A DNA stretch of 64,000 bases from assembly GCA_964538275.1 (NCBI GenBank), contig CAZIFW010000002.1:43416-107415 (forward strand), read 5' to 3'. The position numbers were made by a program, and so were the translations under genes. The notes beneath the pieces are model-generated. The model was given only the letters and a program-made list of their open reading frames with translations. It was not told the origin of the DNA and did not search any database. Position 1 is the stretch's first letter. Each line of letters begins with the position of its first letter. Source of the DNA: CANIGN01 sp964538275. GTDB lineage: Bacteria > Bdellovibrionota > UBA2428. Positions 27,591 through 35,366 of this stretch are shown piece after piece.

Positions 27591-27838
27591 AAACCCCTCT
27601 AAATTTCTCTCCCTTTTTACAGTTCCATTTCGGACTGTTTGTTCGCTTAGGAATATTCGAGTGGCCAAAAATGCGCAATCAAATTCCCCAATGATTAAGC
27701 CCATTTAAGAGGATTTTACGCGCGTCAGATGTACGATTTTTTCGGAAAATGATTAACCGAAAAATTTTTGAAAAAAAATTAACCGAAATTAAAACTCATT
27801 TTTTTTATTAAAAATAATTTAAATCTTAAAAATATTCT

Positions 27839-28432
27839 TTAAACAACATCGAGTTCTTTTCTTACGTTCCAATTGTAAGCAACAATCTGCCAAACGATTA
27901 ATAAAAGTAGTAAAGAACTTTTTGAGAGAGGCAGTTGTTTGGTTTCAAAGATAACTTCATTAGCTTCTTTTGATTGTGTAGAAGCTGAGTCCCACAAGTT
28001 CATATTGAATCCAAGGCTCAGCATTTTTGTATTTCCGTCGTAAACTTCCTGGGGTGGAAGTTTTTTAATAGAAACTTGAAATGTAGAAGCAAACAATAAA
28101 AAGATTAAAATGCTGAGAGTAGAAATGAATGTGGCTCTAGAAGCTTTTCCTGTGATGTAAGCTTCTCTCTCGTCTCTTTCTTTTATATTAGCTATTTTTT
28201 TAAGGACACTTTCTCTGGAGGGCGCATAAAAAACAATGAAGGCTAGATAAACAACAAGCAGTACAAACCAAAGTATTAAATTACCCGATAAGACTTCCCA
28301 CAACACAGATATTAATGGCGTGGGATTTTCGGGTCGTCCAAAGCTTAGAAAGCTACTCCAAATCATTGTGGTCACCACAAACGGAAAGGCAATTAATAGA
28401 TAGTTCTGAATAACGTTAAATGTTTTTTTCAT
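27839..28432 (-). CDS. Four-helix membrane protein of an XRE cassette
   Basis: A 197-residue integral membrane protein with four hydrophobic helices (about 10-30, 52-70, 100-120 and 170-190). It directly follows an XRE repressor gene (two-base gap), an arrangement typical of small Cro-like regulators paired with a membrane protein of unknown function (DUF2975-like pairs). I cannot assign it to a named family with certainty. Between its end and the next gene on the minus strand (27591-27838) the DNA is very AT-rich and I see no gene. Confidence 0.65.
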   Translation of the reverse strand: MKKTFNVIQNYLLIAFPFVVTTMIWSSFLSFGRPENPTPLISVLWEVLSGNLILWFVLLVVYLAFIVFYAPSRESVLKKIANIKERDEREAYITGKASRATFISTLSILIFLLFASTFQVSIKKLPPQEVYDGNTKMLSLGFNMNLWDSASTQSKEANEVIFETKQLPLSKSSLLLLLIVWQIVAYNWNVRKELDVV

Positions 28433-28434
28433 AT

Positions 28435-28659
28435 TTATTTTTCCTCTAAGTAAAATAGACTTTCAATTTTAGTTTCAAATACGAGTGCTAATCTGAAGGC
28501 GAGTTCTAAAGAGGGGTTGTAACTCTCTTTTTCAATTGCAAGAATAGTCGCTCGCGTAACGCCAATTTCGTCGGCTAAGTCTTGTTGAGTAAGTCCTTTT
28601 TTGTTTCGCAAAAGTTGTATTTTATTTCTGATCTTAAGTTTAGCTTCTATTCGTGGCAT
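28435..28659 (-). CDS. XRE-family transcriptional regulator (Cro/CI type)
   Basis: A 74-residue protein that is one helix-turn-helix domain: NKIQLLRNKKGLTQQDLADEIGVTRATI, the standard XRE fold, closest in layout to the short YozG-like regulators. It is cotranscribed with a membrane protein two bases downstream. Its promoter (TTTACA 28701-28706 and TATTGT 28678-28683, minus strand, 17-base spacer) lies inside a 52-bp palindrome (28671-28722), so it most likely represses itself. Confidence 0.85.
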   Translation of the reverse strand: MPRIEAKLKIRNKIQLLRNKKGLTQQDLADEIGVTRATILAIEKESYNPSLELAFRLALVFETKIESLFYLEEK

Positions 28660-28670
28660 CTTTGACTCTC

Positions 28671-28722
28671 TTCATGTACAATAGACTATACATTTTGGAA
28701 TGTAAAGTCTATTGTACATGAA
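28671..28722. promoter_or_regulatory. 52-bp palindromic operator of the XRE gene
   Basis: Two 24-base arms (28671-28694 and 28699-28722) that are inverted copies with one mismatch, separated by TTGG. The arms contain TGTACAATAGACT-type half sites. The -35 (TTTACA) and -10 (TATTGT) of the minus-strand XRE gene both lie inside it, and the proA promoter starts four bases beyond its right end. Confidence 0.8.
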
Positions 28723-28726
28723 TATA

Positions 28727-28754
28727 TTGACGCTTACTCGTTAAGCTTTATAAG
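28727..28754 (+). promoter_or_regulatory. proA promoter
   Basis: TTGACG (28727-28732), 16-base spacer, TATAAG (28749-28754); start of transcription near 28761, about 21 bases before the proA ATG. Its left edge nearly touches the palindromic operator, so the XRE protein could affect it. Confidence 0.65.
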
Positions 28755-28781
28755 TCTAAGAAGCTCCATTAAGATGAAGCT

Positions 28782-30062
28782 ATGAAAACTGAGAGCCTAT
28801 TAAAGATAAGTCAAAAAGCTTTTAGAGAGTTGTCTCAGCTTCGACTCGAGGATAAAAACAAAGCATTAGAACTCTTTGCTCAGCTCATTGAGAAAAATAA
28901 ATCAAAACTCATCACAGAGAATCAAAAAGATTTAAAAAGAGAAAAGGGCAAACTTTCTTCAGCTCTTTATCAACGACTTAAGCTAGATGAAGAAAAGTTA
29001 AATCAAATAGTGCAGGGAATACGCGATCTCATAAAATTACCTGATCCTGTAAATTCAGTCCTAGCTGAAACTCTTTTAGATGATGGCCTTGTTCTTCAAA
29101 AGGTAAGTGTTCCCTTAGGTGTTGTGGGTGTTATCTTTGAATCGCGTCCCGATGTAATGCCGCAAGTTTTGTCCTTAATGCTAAAGAGCGGAAATGCGGT
29201 AGTTTTGAAAGGCGGCAGTGAAGCTTTGTGTAGCAACAAAGCCTTCATGAAAATAGTCGCGGAGTTAGATAAAGCAGCAAAACTTCCCAAGGGGTGGGCG
29301 CAACTTGTGGTGAGCCGTAAAGCAGTTCATGAAATGTTGGACTATCCTGAATATCTTTCATTAATTATTCCTCGTGGATCGAATGCACTTGTACAGTCGA
29401 TCATGAAAAACACCAAAATTCCTGTAATGGGCCATGCTGATGGGATTTGCCATCTTTATATTCATGAGGATGCAGATTCTAACAAAGCATTAGCACTAAC
29501 TCTCGATTCCAAATTGCAATACCCTTCGGCGTGCAATGCATTAGAAACTCTTTTGGTGCATGTTTCAAAAGCTAAAGAATTTTTACCTTTGTTGGATAAA
29601 GCCGCTAAAGAGCAAAAATTGGAATTGCGTGTATGCGATAAAACTCGAAAATTTATTCCTAAGAATAAAAAAGCCACATCAAAGGATTGGGCTACTGAGT
29701 ACAGCGAAGCCATACTTGCAGTGAAAGTTGTAAAAGATATAGATGAAGCAATTGAGCACATAAGTACTTATGGCTCATCACATACTGATGGCATAGTTGC
29801 GCAGTCGAATGATGCAATCGAAGACTTTTTAAATCGTGTAGATTCTGCTGGGGTCTATGCCAATGTATCCACGCGTTTTGCAGATGGCTTTCGGTATGGA
29901 TTTGGTGCCGAAGTAGGAGTGAGCACAGGGAAAATCCATGCCCGCGGACCCGTGGGCATGGATGGTTTGAGTATTTACAAGTACAAGTTGCGCGGACAGG
30001 GCCACAAAGTGGAAGACTACATTGGCAGTTCGGCAAAGAAGTTTAAGCACTTAAAGAAGTAA
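28782..30062 (+). CDS. proA: Gamma-glutamyl phosphate reductase
   Basis: Second step of proline synthesis, an aldehyde-dehydrogenase fold enzyme. The catalytic Cys is Cys251 in YPSACNALETLL; ESRPDVMPQV and GGSEALCSN are family motifs in the NADPH domain; HTDGIV and GFGAEVGVSTGKIHARGPVG lie in the C-terminal half. Length 426 is normal. It ends five bases from the convergent NmrA-type gene. Confidence 0.95.
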   Translation: MKTESLLKISQKAFRELSQLRLEDKNKALELFAQLIEKNKSKLITENQKDLKREKGKLSSALYQRLKLDEEKLNQIVQGIRDLIKLPDPVNSVLAETLLDDGLVLQKVSVPLGVVGVIFESRPDVMPQVLSLMLKSGNAVVLKGGSEALCSNKAFMKIVAELDKAAKLPKGWAQLVVSRKAVHEMLDYPEYLSLIIPRGSNALVQSIMKNTKIPVMGHADGICHLYIHEDADSNKALALTLDSKLQYPSACNALETLLVHVSKAKEFLPLLDKAAKEQKLELRVCDKTRKFIPKNKKATSKDWATEYSEAILAVKVVKDIDEAIEHISTYGSSHTDGIVAQSNDAIEDFLNRVDSAGVYANVSTRFADGFRYGFGAEVGVSTGKIHARGPVGMDGLSIYKYKLRGQGHKVEDYIGSSAKKFKHLKK

Positions 30063-30066
30063 AAAC

Positions 30067-30915
30067 TTAAGTCCAGCTGCTTTTGTATTCATTCACGTAA
30101 TCGCTTAGCGACTTGGGGTTTTGACCTGTAATAAGTTTTACGTTTTGAGTTAATCCTGCGTTGTATCCCTCTTTGAGGAAGCCAAAGATTAAAATCATAA
30201 AGTTTACGTAGTCCTTGGGAATGCCCCAGGACAATAAAGTTTCTCCAAGCTTTTCAGGAGCAGTGTCTTTGTACTCAACACTCTTTCCTGTTACCTTTGA
30301 AATCTCTTTCGCAACTTGTGCATGGTCAATAGCTGTGGGACCAGTGAGATCAAAGTCTTTGTTTTTAAACTCATCAGATGTAAGTAATTTTGCGGCAACC
30401 GCTGATACATCTTTGGTGTGAATAAAGCTTGTAAGTGCTTTGCCCGCAGGTAGTTCGATTACATTACTTGCCTTGATTCCGCCTACCCAAAAGGTGTTGA
30501 AGTTTTGGAAGAACCAGTTGGGTCTGATGATGTTGTAATCCAAGCCAGAGTTCTCAAGTTCTATCTCGGCTTTTCTAAACGGCGTGCTGTCAGAAGCATT
30601 TGCGCCCATCGCAGTCATAAGCACAACTTTTTTGAGCGATCGTCTTTTGGCTTCCTGAATGAGCGGGGCAAGAATTGAGTAATGGTCTGCATGTCCGGGG
30701 GGTGAAAGTAGGAATGCTTTGTCTACTCCGTCAAAGGCCTCGTGAATTCCCACTCCCGTAGCAAGATCTACTTTTACATATTCAACTCCGTCTTGAGTGA
30801 GAGCTGCCTTGCTGGTGGTGGCTTTGATAGCGTGACCGCTGGCTTTGAGGATTTTTACAATTTCAGAACCAACGGTTCCGTTAGCGCCTACGATTAATAT
30901 TTTTTCTGTTTTCAT
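30067..30915 (-). CDS. NmrA-family NAD(P)-binding protein
   Basis: Atypical short-chain dehydrogenase with the dinucleotide loop GANGTVGSEIV at about 9-19 and the LSPPGHADH segment near 70-78 typical of NmrA/QorB-like proteins. No catalytic YxxxK is seen, so it may be a redox sensor or quinone reductase. AAAGGAG precedes the ATG. It is transcribed divergently from the LysR gene at 31015 with a 99-base gap, the layout of a LysR regulator and its target. Confidence 0.82.
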   Translation of the reverse strand: MKTEKILIVGANGTVGSEIVKILKASGHAIKATTSKAALTQDGVEYVKVDLATGVGIHEAFDGVDKAFLLSPPGHADHYSILAPLIQEAKRRSLKKVVLMTAMGANASDSTPFRKAEIELENSGLDYNIIRPNWFFQNFNTFWVGGIKASNVIELPAGKALTSFIHTKDVSAVAAKLLTSDEFKNKDFDLTGPTAIDHAQVAKEISKVTGKSVEYKDTAPEKLGETLLSWGIPKDYVNFMILIFGFLKEGYNAGLTQNVKLITGQNPKSLSDYVNEYKSSWT

Positions 30916-31014
30916 TTCTTGTCTCCTTTTTCTTTTCTTAAGACACTATCTCAAAGTTTTTGATTGTTGATTAGATGGCATATTGCTAATACACTGTTGC
31001 TGTATAGGAACAAT

Positions 31015-31902
31015 ATGGAGCTGGATGTAATTCGTATCTTCGTAAAAGTGATACAGAGCGGGAGTTACACTCGTGCCGCAAGCCTTCTTCAGCTACCTAA
31101 GTCCTCAGTGAGTAGGGCGGTGACTCGTCTTGAAACCGAAAGTGGTTGCAAACTCCTCATGCGCACCACTCGCAGTATTACCTTAACTGCAGCAGGTAGG
31201 GCATTTTACGATACGTGCGTAGCGCCCCTTCAACAACTGGAAGACGCTCGAAGATCACTCTCCGGAAAAGACAGTCTTATTGTAGGTTCTGTAAAAATTA
31301 CGGGACCCGAAGATTTAGGAGCATCCATTCTGACTCCCGCAATAGCTGAACTCAGCAAGGATCATGAAGGGCTAAAATTCGAAATTCATTACACCAATCA
31401 AGTCGTCGATCTCATTCGGGAGGGTTTTGATTTAGCGATTCGCATTGGTGTTTTAAAAGATAGTCAGCTTAAAGCGCACAAGTTGGGCGAGATAAAACTC
31501 ATACTGGTGGCGACTGCTGGGTACCTTTCAAAAAACTCCGTAAAAAAACCCGAGGATTTACTTGAAAGCGATTGTTTAAGTTATGGACCGCGCTACACCA
31601 AGACGAAGTGGGACTTGCGTTCGAATAAAACTAAAAAAACGCTCAATTTCGAAGCAAAAATTATTTGCAATCAGATGTCGAGTTTAATGAATTTAGCCAA
31701 AGAAGGGGCGGGCGTTGCTTTGGTTCCGGAGTATTTGTGCCGGCAAGACTTGGCTACAAAAAAGCTTGTTCGTGTTCTGCCTGAATATTTCGAAGAGGGT
31801 TATCCAGTATGGCTGCTTTCTCCACATTCCATTCAGAACAGCGCTAAGATCAAACTGTTGATTTCTAGCTTTCAGACCCGAATTAAAAAGCTTCTTTCCT
31901 AG
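31015..31902 (+). CDS. LysR-family transcriptional regulator
   Basis: Standard LTTR: winged helix-turn-helix at residues 1-60 (FVKVIQSGSYTRAASLLQLPKSSVSRAVTRLE without the first motif positions altered) and a type 2 periplasmic-binding-like effector domain after residue 90. The ATG at 31015 with AGGAA gives 295 residues; the upstream frame is extra. It is divergent to the NmrA gene and is likely to control it. The effector is unknown. Confidence 0.9.
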   Translation: MELDVIRIFVKVIQSGSYTRAASLLQLPKSSVSRAVTRLETESGCKLLMRTTRSITLTAAGRAFYDTCVAPLQQLEDARRSLSGKDSLIVGSVKITGPEDLGASILTPAIAELSKDHEGLKFEIHYTNQVVDLIREGFDLAIRIGVLKDSQLKAHKLGEIKLILVATAGYLSKNSVKKPEDLLESDCLSYGPRYTKTKWDLRSNKTKKTLNFEAKIICNQMSSLMNLAKEGAGVALVPEYLCRQDLATKKLVRVLPEYFEEGYPVWLLSPHSIQNSAKIKLLISSFQTRIKKLLS

Positions 31903-32027
31903 TAAAAGCCGGAATATTTCTCGGTAGCTGGCGCAATGCGCATTTTTAAGGGCCAAATCCCTTATAGAGGGGGCTAGGTAGCTGTTTTTCCGTTTATTCA
32001 AAGCCTTGTCTGCACTACCCTTTCGGA

Positions 32028-32771
32028 ATGGCTCAACTCAGACTCCAAAAGATACTCGCAGCGGCAGGCATTTCCTCCCGCAGAGAGGCTGAAACTTTGA
32101 TCCAATCGGGCGAAGTTAAAGTCAACGGCAAGGTCGCGCAACTCGGTGACAAGGCTGATCCTGAAAACGATCATATCAAAGTATGTAATAAACTTTTGCC
32201 TAAAGCACAGAACAAAGTTGTCGTAGCAGTTTTTAAACCTCGCGATGTTTGGTGCACCACGCGTCCTTTAACTTTAGAAGATGAAGTTCGAAAACAAACT
32301 GTTTTTGATTTGATTCCTAAGATTAAAGAACGTGTATTGCCAATTGGAAAATTAGATGCCGATTCTGAAGGTATCGTATTGATGACTAACGATGGTGAAC
32401 TTGCGCGTCGCCTTTTGGACACCAAGTACGAAGTTCCCAAAAAATGGCGTTTAAAAATTGATGGTCACGTAGAAGAAAAAAAACTCAAATACCTTGCTAG
32501 CGGCATGAAAGTTGAAGGCAAACGTTTAAAAGTTACCGATCTTAAAGTTGAACAAAAACTCGAAGGCAAAATGTGGGTGCAAATTGAAACCACAGAAATT
32601 CAAAACCGCCTTTTGCGTAAAGCCTTTGAAAAACTCTCACATCCTATAGATAAAGCTCAGCGTGTATCATTTGGAGGCATTAGCTGTGGCAATATGGAGC
32701 GTGGCCAGTATCGCTATTTGAGCTCAGACGAGCTAAGAAAGTTAAAAGTATGGGTCGATTTAAAAAAATAG
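32028..32771 (+). CDS. RsuA/RluB-family pseudouridine synthase
   Basis: An S4 RNA-binding domain at the N-terminus (RLQKILAAAGISSRREAE, about 4-21) and the RsuA-type catalytic domain with GKLDADSEGIVLMTNDGEL near 109-127, in which the Asp of LDADSEG is catalytic. Probably modifies 23S (RluB) or 16S (RsuA) rRNA; the N-terminal S4 and overall length (247) do not decide which. Its 3' end overlaps bamD by 22 bases. Confidence 0.9.
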   Translation: MAQLRLQKILAAAGISSRREAETLIQSGEVKVNGKVAQLGDKADPENDHIKVCNKLLPKAQNKVVVAVFKPRDVWCTTRPLTLEDEVRKQTVFDLIPKIKERVLPIGKLDADSEGIVLMTNDGELARRLLDTKYEVPKKWRLKIDGHVEEKKLKYLASGMKVEGKRLKVTDLKVEQKLEGKMWVQIETTEIQNRLLRKAFEKLSHPIDKAQRVSFGGISCGNMERGQYRYLSSDELRKLKVWVDLKK

Positions 32772-33436
32772 GTTTTCATTCTCTTCTTGCAGTTGTTTCT
32801 GCGTATTTATTAGCTGCATGTTCAACGAGCAGTGTGGATTTAAGCCAAGAGAAAGATCCTAAAAAACTTTATGAATATGGAGTTCAATCTCTTAAAAACG
32901 AAGATTACTTGGAAGCACAAGATGTCTTTGCGGAGATTAAAAAACGTTTCTCTCAAAGCAGTTTCTTTGCTTTAGCCGAATTGCGTGCAGCGGATTTGGA
33001 ATTTGACCAAGGAAGTTACGCTGAAGCTGCTTTGCTTTACGAAAACTTTGTTGAACTTTATCCCACTCATCCTGAGGCTGCTTATGCTCAATTTAGAAGA
33101 GCAAAGTCTTACATTGAAGACTGCCCCGAGCTCGAAGCTCGCGATCAAAGTGCAGCTGCTTTAGCGGCTTCCGCTGCTACCCAACTTTTGACACGTTATC
33201 CTTCTTCTCCCTACGCAGCTGAAGCTCGTGAGATTTTTTATCGTGGCCGCTTTCAGCTCGCCAAAAAAGAGGCGTATATAGCTCGTTTTTATAAGAAAAA
33301 AGGCTTTATAGCGGCAAGTAATCGACGCTGGAAGAAAATTCCTTCACAGTTTCAGGATTTGAAAGGCTATAAACCTGCGCAAGACTTCTGGAAAGAGGTA
33401 CAATTAGCTATAAGTGGGAATTCCAAAGAGGGCTAA
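32750..33436 (+). CDS. bamD: Outer-membrane protein assembly lipoprotein BamD
   Basis: Lipoprotein of the BAM complex: signal peptide and lipobox LAAC (Cys at about residue 24), then five TPR-like repeats (about 35-210) containing FAEIKKRFSQSSFFALAELRAADLEF, YPTHPEAAYAQFRRA and RFQLAKKEAYIARFYKKKG, the last being the characteristic BamD segment. 228 residues. The start overlaps the preceding gene by 22 bases; the TPR-protein gene follows after 43 bases. Confidence 0.9.
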   Translation: MGRFKKIGFHSLLAVVSAYLLAACSTSSVDLSQEKDPKKLYEYGVQSLKNEDYLEAQDVFAEIKKRFSQSSFFALAELRAADLEFDQGSYAEAALLYENFVELYPTHPEAAYAQFRRAKSYIEDCPELEARDQSAAALAASAATQLLTRYPSSPYAAEAREIFYRGRFQLAKKEAYIARFYKKKGFIAASNRRWKKIPSQFQDLKGYKPAQDFWKEVQLAISGNSKEG

Positions 33437-33479
33437 AGACTAGCCTTGTTTGGCTTCCCAAATATGGGGCTAAGCAGGG

Positions 33480-34172
33480 ATGAATGACCTTTTAAAACAT
33501 ATTGGAATTAGAATTCAGGAATCAGTTGAAGAAAAGAACTGGACCGGCGTTGAGCATTGGGCCAAAGAACTTCTTAAATATGCGCCTCAAAAAACATTAG
33601 GATTTAAATGGTTGGCGCGCGCATCGCTTGCACAAGGCAAGATGGATCGAGCGGCTTATGCGTATAATCGAGTTTTAGACTTTGAGGCTGACAACGAAGA
33701 AGCAAAAAAGTTTTTTGCAGAACATGCTCGCAATGAAATTAAAACAATGGACGCAAGTCCTGCTGAGCTTCCCGAAGATAAATATCATTTATTGAGCCCC
33801 GATCAGAAATCTTTTTTGGGGCGCGCTGAATTTGAAGCAGCTACTGCGTATGAATCTGTAAGCATGCACACTGAGGCGGCTGAACATTATCAAAAATCTT
33901 TTCATTGGTACTCTCATCCGCAAGCGGCCTACAAAGCTGCTGAGATGTTTCACAAGTGTCACAAGAGCTATGAGGCAATGAAGCTTTTGCGCGAAACACT
34001 GAATGTGAATCCCAATTGGATAGAAGGACATTTGTTAGCAGGAAGAATTTATTTTGAACTTGGTCAGTTGAGTTCTGCCCAGAATGAATGGCAGACGGTG
34101 TTAAAGTTAGACCCAAAAAATATCGAAGCGCTTGCCAAGCTTCGATCAACATGGGAACTAGAGCATCGATGA
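33480..34172 (+). CDS. TPR-repeat protein
   Basis: A 230-residue protein without signal peptide that consists of tetratricopeptide-like helices (for example around 15-65, and 140-225: YKAAEMFHKC.., EGHLLAGRIYFELGQ). It lies directly downstream of bamD and its stop is overlapped by the next ATG (ATGA), so it belongs to the same transcript. It is presumably an adaptor; partner unknown. Confidence 0.8.
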   Translation: MNDLLKHIGIRIQESVEEKNWTGVEHWAKELLKYAPQKTLGFKWLARASLAQGKMDRAAYAYNRVLDFEADNEEAKKFFAEHARNEIKTMDASPAELPEDKYHLLSPDQKSFLGRAEFEAATAYESVSMHTEAAEHYQKSFHWYSHPQAAYKAAEMFHKCHKSYEAMKLLRETLNVNPNWIEGHLLAGRIYFELGQLSSAQNEWQTVLKLDPKNIEALAKLRSTWELEHR

Positions 34173-34780
34173 TTATAAAGTTGGGCACGCTAAGTTTTTT
34201 GTTTTTCTTTATCACTGCGTGCGCAACTAAAAATCCGGTAGCGGGTTCTTACTCCGGGCTCTATGAATTGAATTTTGATTCTAAAGTGAGTTGTCATTTT
34301 ATTATGAAGCGTGGAAAAGCGGCATTGCCCACGGTGCTCTGCCATGATGCTAATGAAGCGTGGGCAGTTCCCATTCAAGATTATGCGACTAACGTTTGGG
34401 TGGCTCCTCCGGCAATCACTGAAAGCGGAACTTTGCTTGCTTTCTTAAGTAGCGAGAATATTGAAAACGTCGCAGTTTTGATGAGCACTGATCAAGGTCG
34501 AAACTGGGATATCTATCCAAGTTTGAAAAAGAAAAAAGCTGAAGACACCTTTGAGGATATTACAGTTAATAAAGCAGGCCGTTTGTCTGCAAAGTTTAAG
34601 GGGACAGACGCAAAGATTTACTCAGTTGAGCAAGAAGCTTCTGTGCAATCAAAGTTCACGCCCATAAAGAACCGTGCGAAAAGCTATCCTTCACAGTGTT
34701 TTACTCAGCACACATTGGCATCTGAAATGAAGATTCCAGAAGAGTGTCTGTCAGGATACCTCAAGCGTCTACTGAAGTAG
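34169..34780 (+). CDS. Hypothetical lipoprotein
   Basis: 203 residues with a signal peptide and lipobox ITAC (Cys at about 19), then a beta-rich domain with GVLM-type repeats that resembles a short beta-propeller or BNR-like sheet (LMSTDQGRNWDIYPSL looks like an Asp-box, SxDxGxxW). The ATG at 34169 overlaps the previous stop. Function unknown. Confidence 0.7.
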   Translation: MIIKLGTLSFLFFFITACATKNPVAGSYSGLYELNFDSKVSCHFIMKRGKAALPTVLCHDANEAWAVPIQDYATNVWVAPPAITESGTLLAFLSSENIENVAVLMSTDQGRNWDIYPSLKKKKAEDTFEDITVNKAGRLSAKFKGTDAKIYSVEQEASVQSKFTPIKNRAKSYPSQCFTQHTLASEMKIPEECLSGYLKRLLK

Positions 34781-34821
34781 TAAGTTGTTGATTTTAAAGA
34801 AATCTAAGCCTCCTGTATTTC

Positions 34822-34850
34822 TTGACTTGTTGCGTCAAAGTGTGTATAAT
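34822..34850 (+). promoter_or_regulatory. Strong sigma-70 promoter in the 34.8-35.4 kb gene-free region
   Basis: TTGACT (34822-34827), a 17-base spacer, and a perfect TATAAT (34845-34850). The start of transcription is expected near 34857. The -35 overlaps an inverted repeat TTGAC-N7-GTCAA (34822-34838) that could be an operator. Confidence 0.78.
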
Positions 34851-34856
34851 TCATCC

Positions 34857-34903
34857 TGCTTGGCCCCATGATATGGAACGTTGGTTGCGGGGCCAGCTTT
34901 TTT
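34857..34903 (+). ncRNA. Candidate very short RNA ending at a rho-independent terminator
   Basis: From the promoter the transcript would run into a stem TGGCCCC/GGGGCCA (34861-34867 with 34889-34895, 21-base loop) followed by GCTTTTTT (34896-34903), giving about 47 nt. No reading frame fits in it. It may be a tiny RNA or a promoter-proximal attenuator for transcription into the palindromic elements. Not a family I recognise. Confidence 0.4.
34861..34903 (+). terminator. Hairpin plus T-run downstream of the 34.8 kb promoter
   Basis: 7-bp GC-rich stem with a six-T tail. The loop of 21 bases is long but contains an internal AACGTT palindrome. It also lies about 80 bases after the lipoprotein gene and could end that transcript. 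Confidence 0.6.
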
Positions 34904-34972
34904 AAAAGATTCGTCTTTCTTAGCAAAGATTTAGCTCTCTTCGGATCAAAAGGCTCTTCCTTCAATCCTCCA

Positions 34973-35097
34973 CAAAATGCAAACTTAGGGATCTAAAATA
35001 GGTCATGAGCGGCAGGAGGCGCAGGCGCCTCCTCTCGCACTTTCAGTGCGATTCACCTCTCTAATGACCAATTTTAGATCCCTAAGTTCGCATTTTG
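34973..35097 (+). repeat. Palindromic element A (57-nt structured core in a 34-bp inverted repeat)
   Basis: Outer arms 34973-35006 and 35064-35097 are inverted copies with two mismatches. They enclose a 57-base core (35007-35063) with two internal hairpins: AGGAGGCG/CGCCTCCT and CGCACT/AGTGCG. The same core, in the opposite direction, is found in element B. Confidence 0.9.
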
Positions 35098-35222
35098 AGT
35101 CTGCTAAAATCGAATCTTTATTTTTACGTGATGAAAATAAGTTCTTCTGCACGATCAGACATGGGTGAGGGGATGTATGGATATCAGGAAAAATTGAAGC
35201 TTAATATTCTGCGAGCTACGAC

Positions 35223-35359
35223 AGCTGCATTGATGGGAGGAACGTTTTTGATTTTATGTCATTGGGGAGGTGAATCGCACTGAAAGTGCGAGAGGAGGTG
35301 TCCACACCTCCTGCAGCTCATGACATAAAATCAAAAACGTTTCTCCCATCAGTGGGGCT
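35223..35359 (-). repeat. Palindromic element B (same core, different arms)
   Basis: Arms 35232-35262 and 35320-35350 are inverted copies over 31 bases with a single G-T pair; pairing extends, less perfectly, to 35223 and 35359. The core (35263-35319) is 57 bases and 49 of 57 match the reverse complement of element A's core, while the outer arms share only the innermost GTCAT/ATGAC. The element ends eight bases from the trmFO stop codon. Confidence 0.9.
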
Positions 35360-35366
35360 CGTGCGA

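Noticed and set aside
31930..31960. GCGC-AAT-GCGC hairpin with T-run after the LysR gene
   Set aside because: Four-base stem is too weak to be called a terminator.
35095..35283. 62-residue frame between the two palindromic elements
   Set aside because: Its 3' half is the arm and core of element B, it begins at TTG with no ribosome site, and the composition follows the repeat; not a supported gene.
34973..35359. Integron attC sites as an explanation for the palindromes
   Set aside because: No R-box/L-box motifs or cassette genes, and the two elements are in inverted orientation with no integrase nearby.
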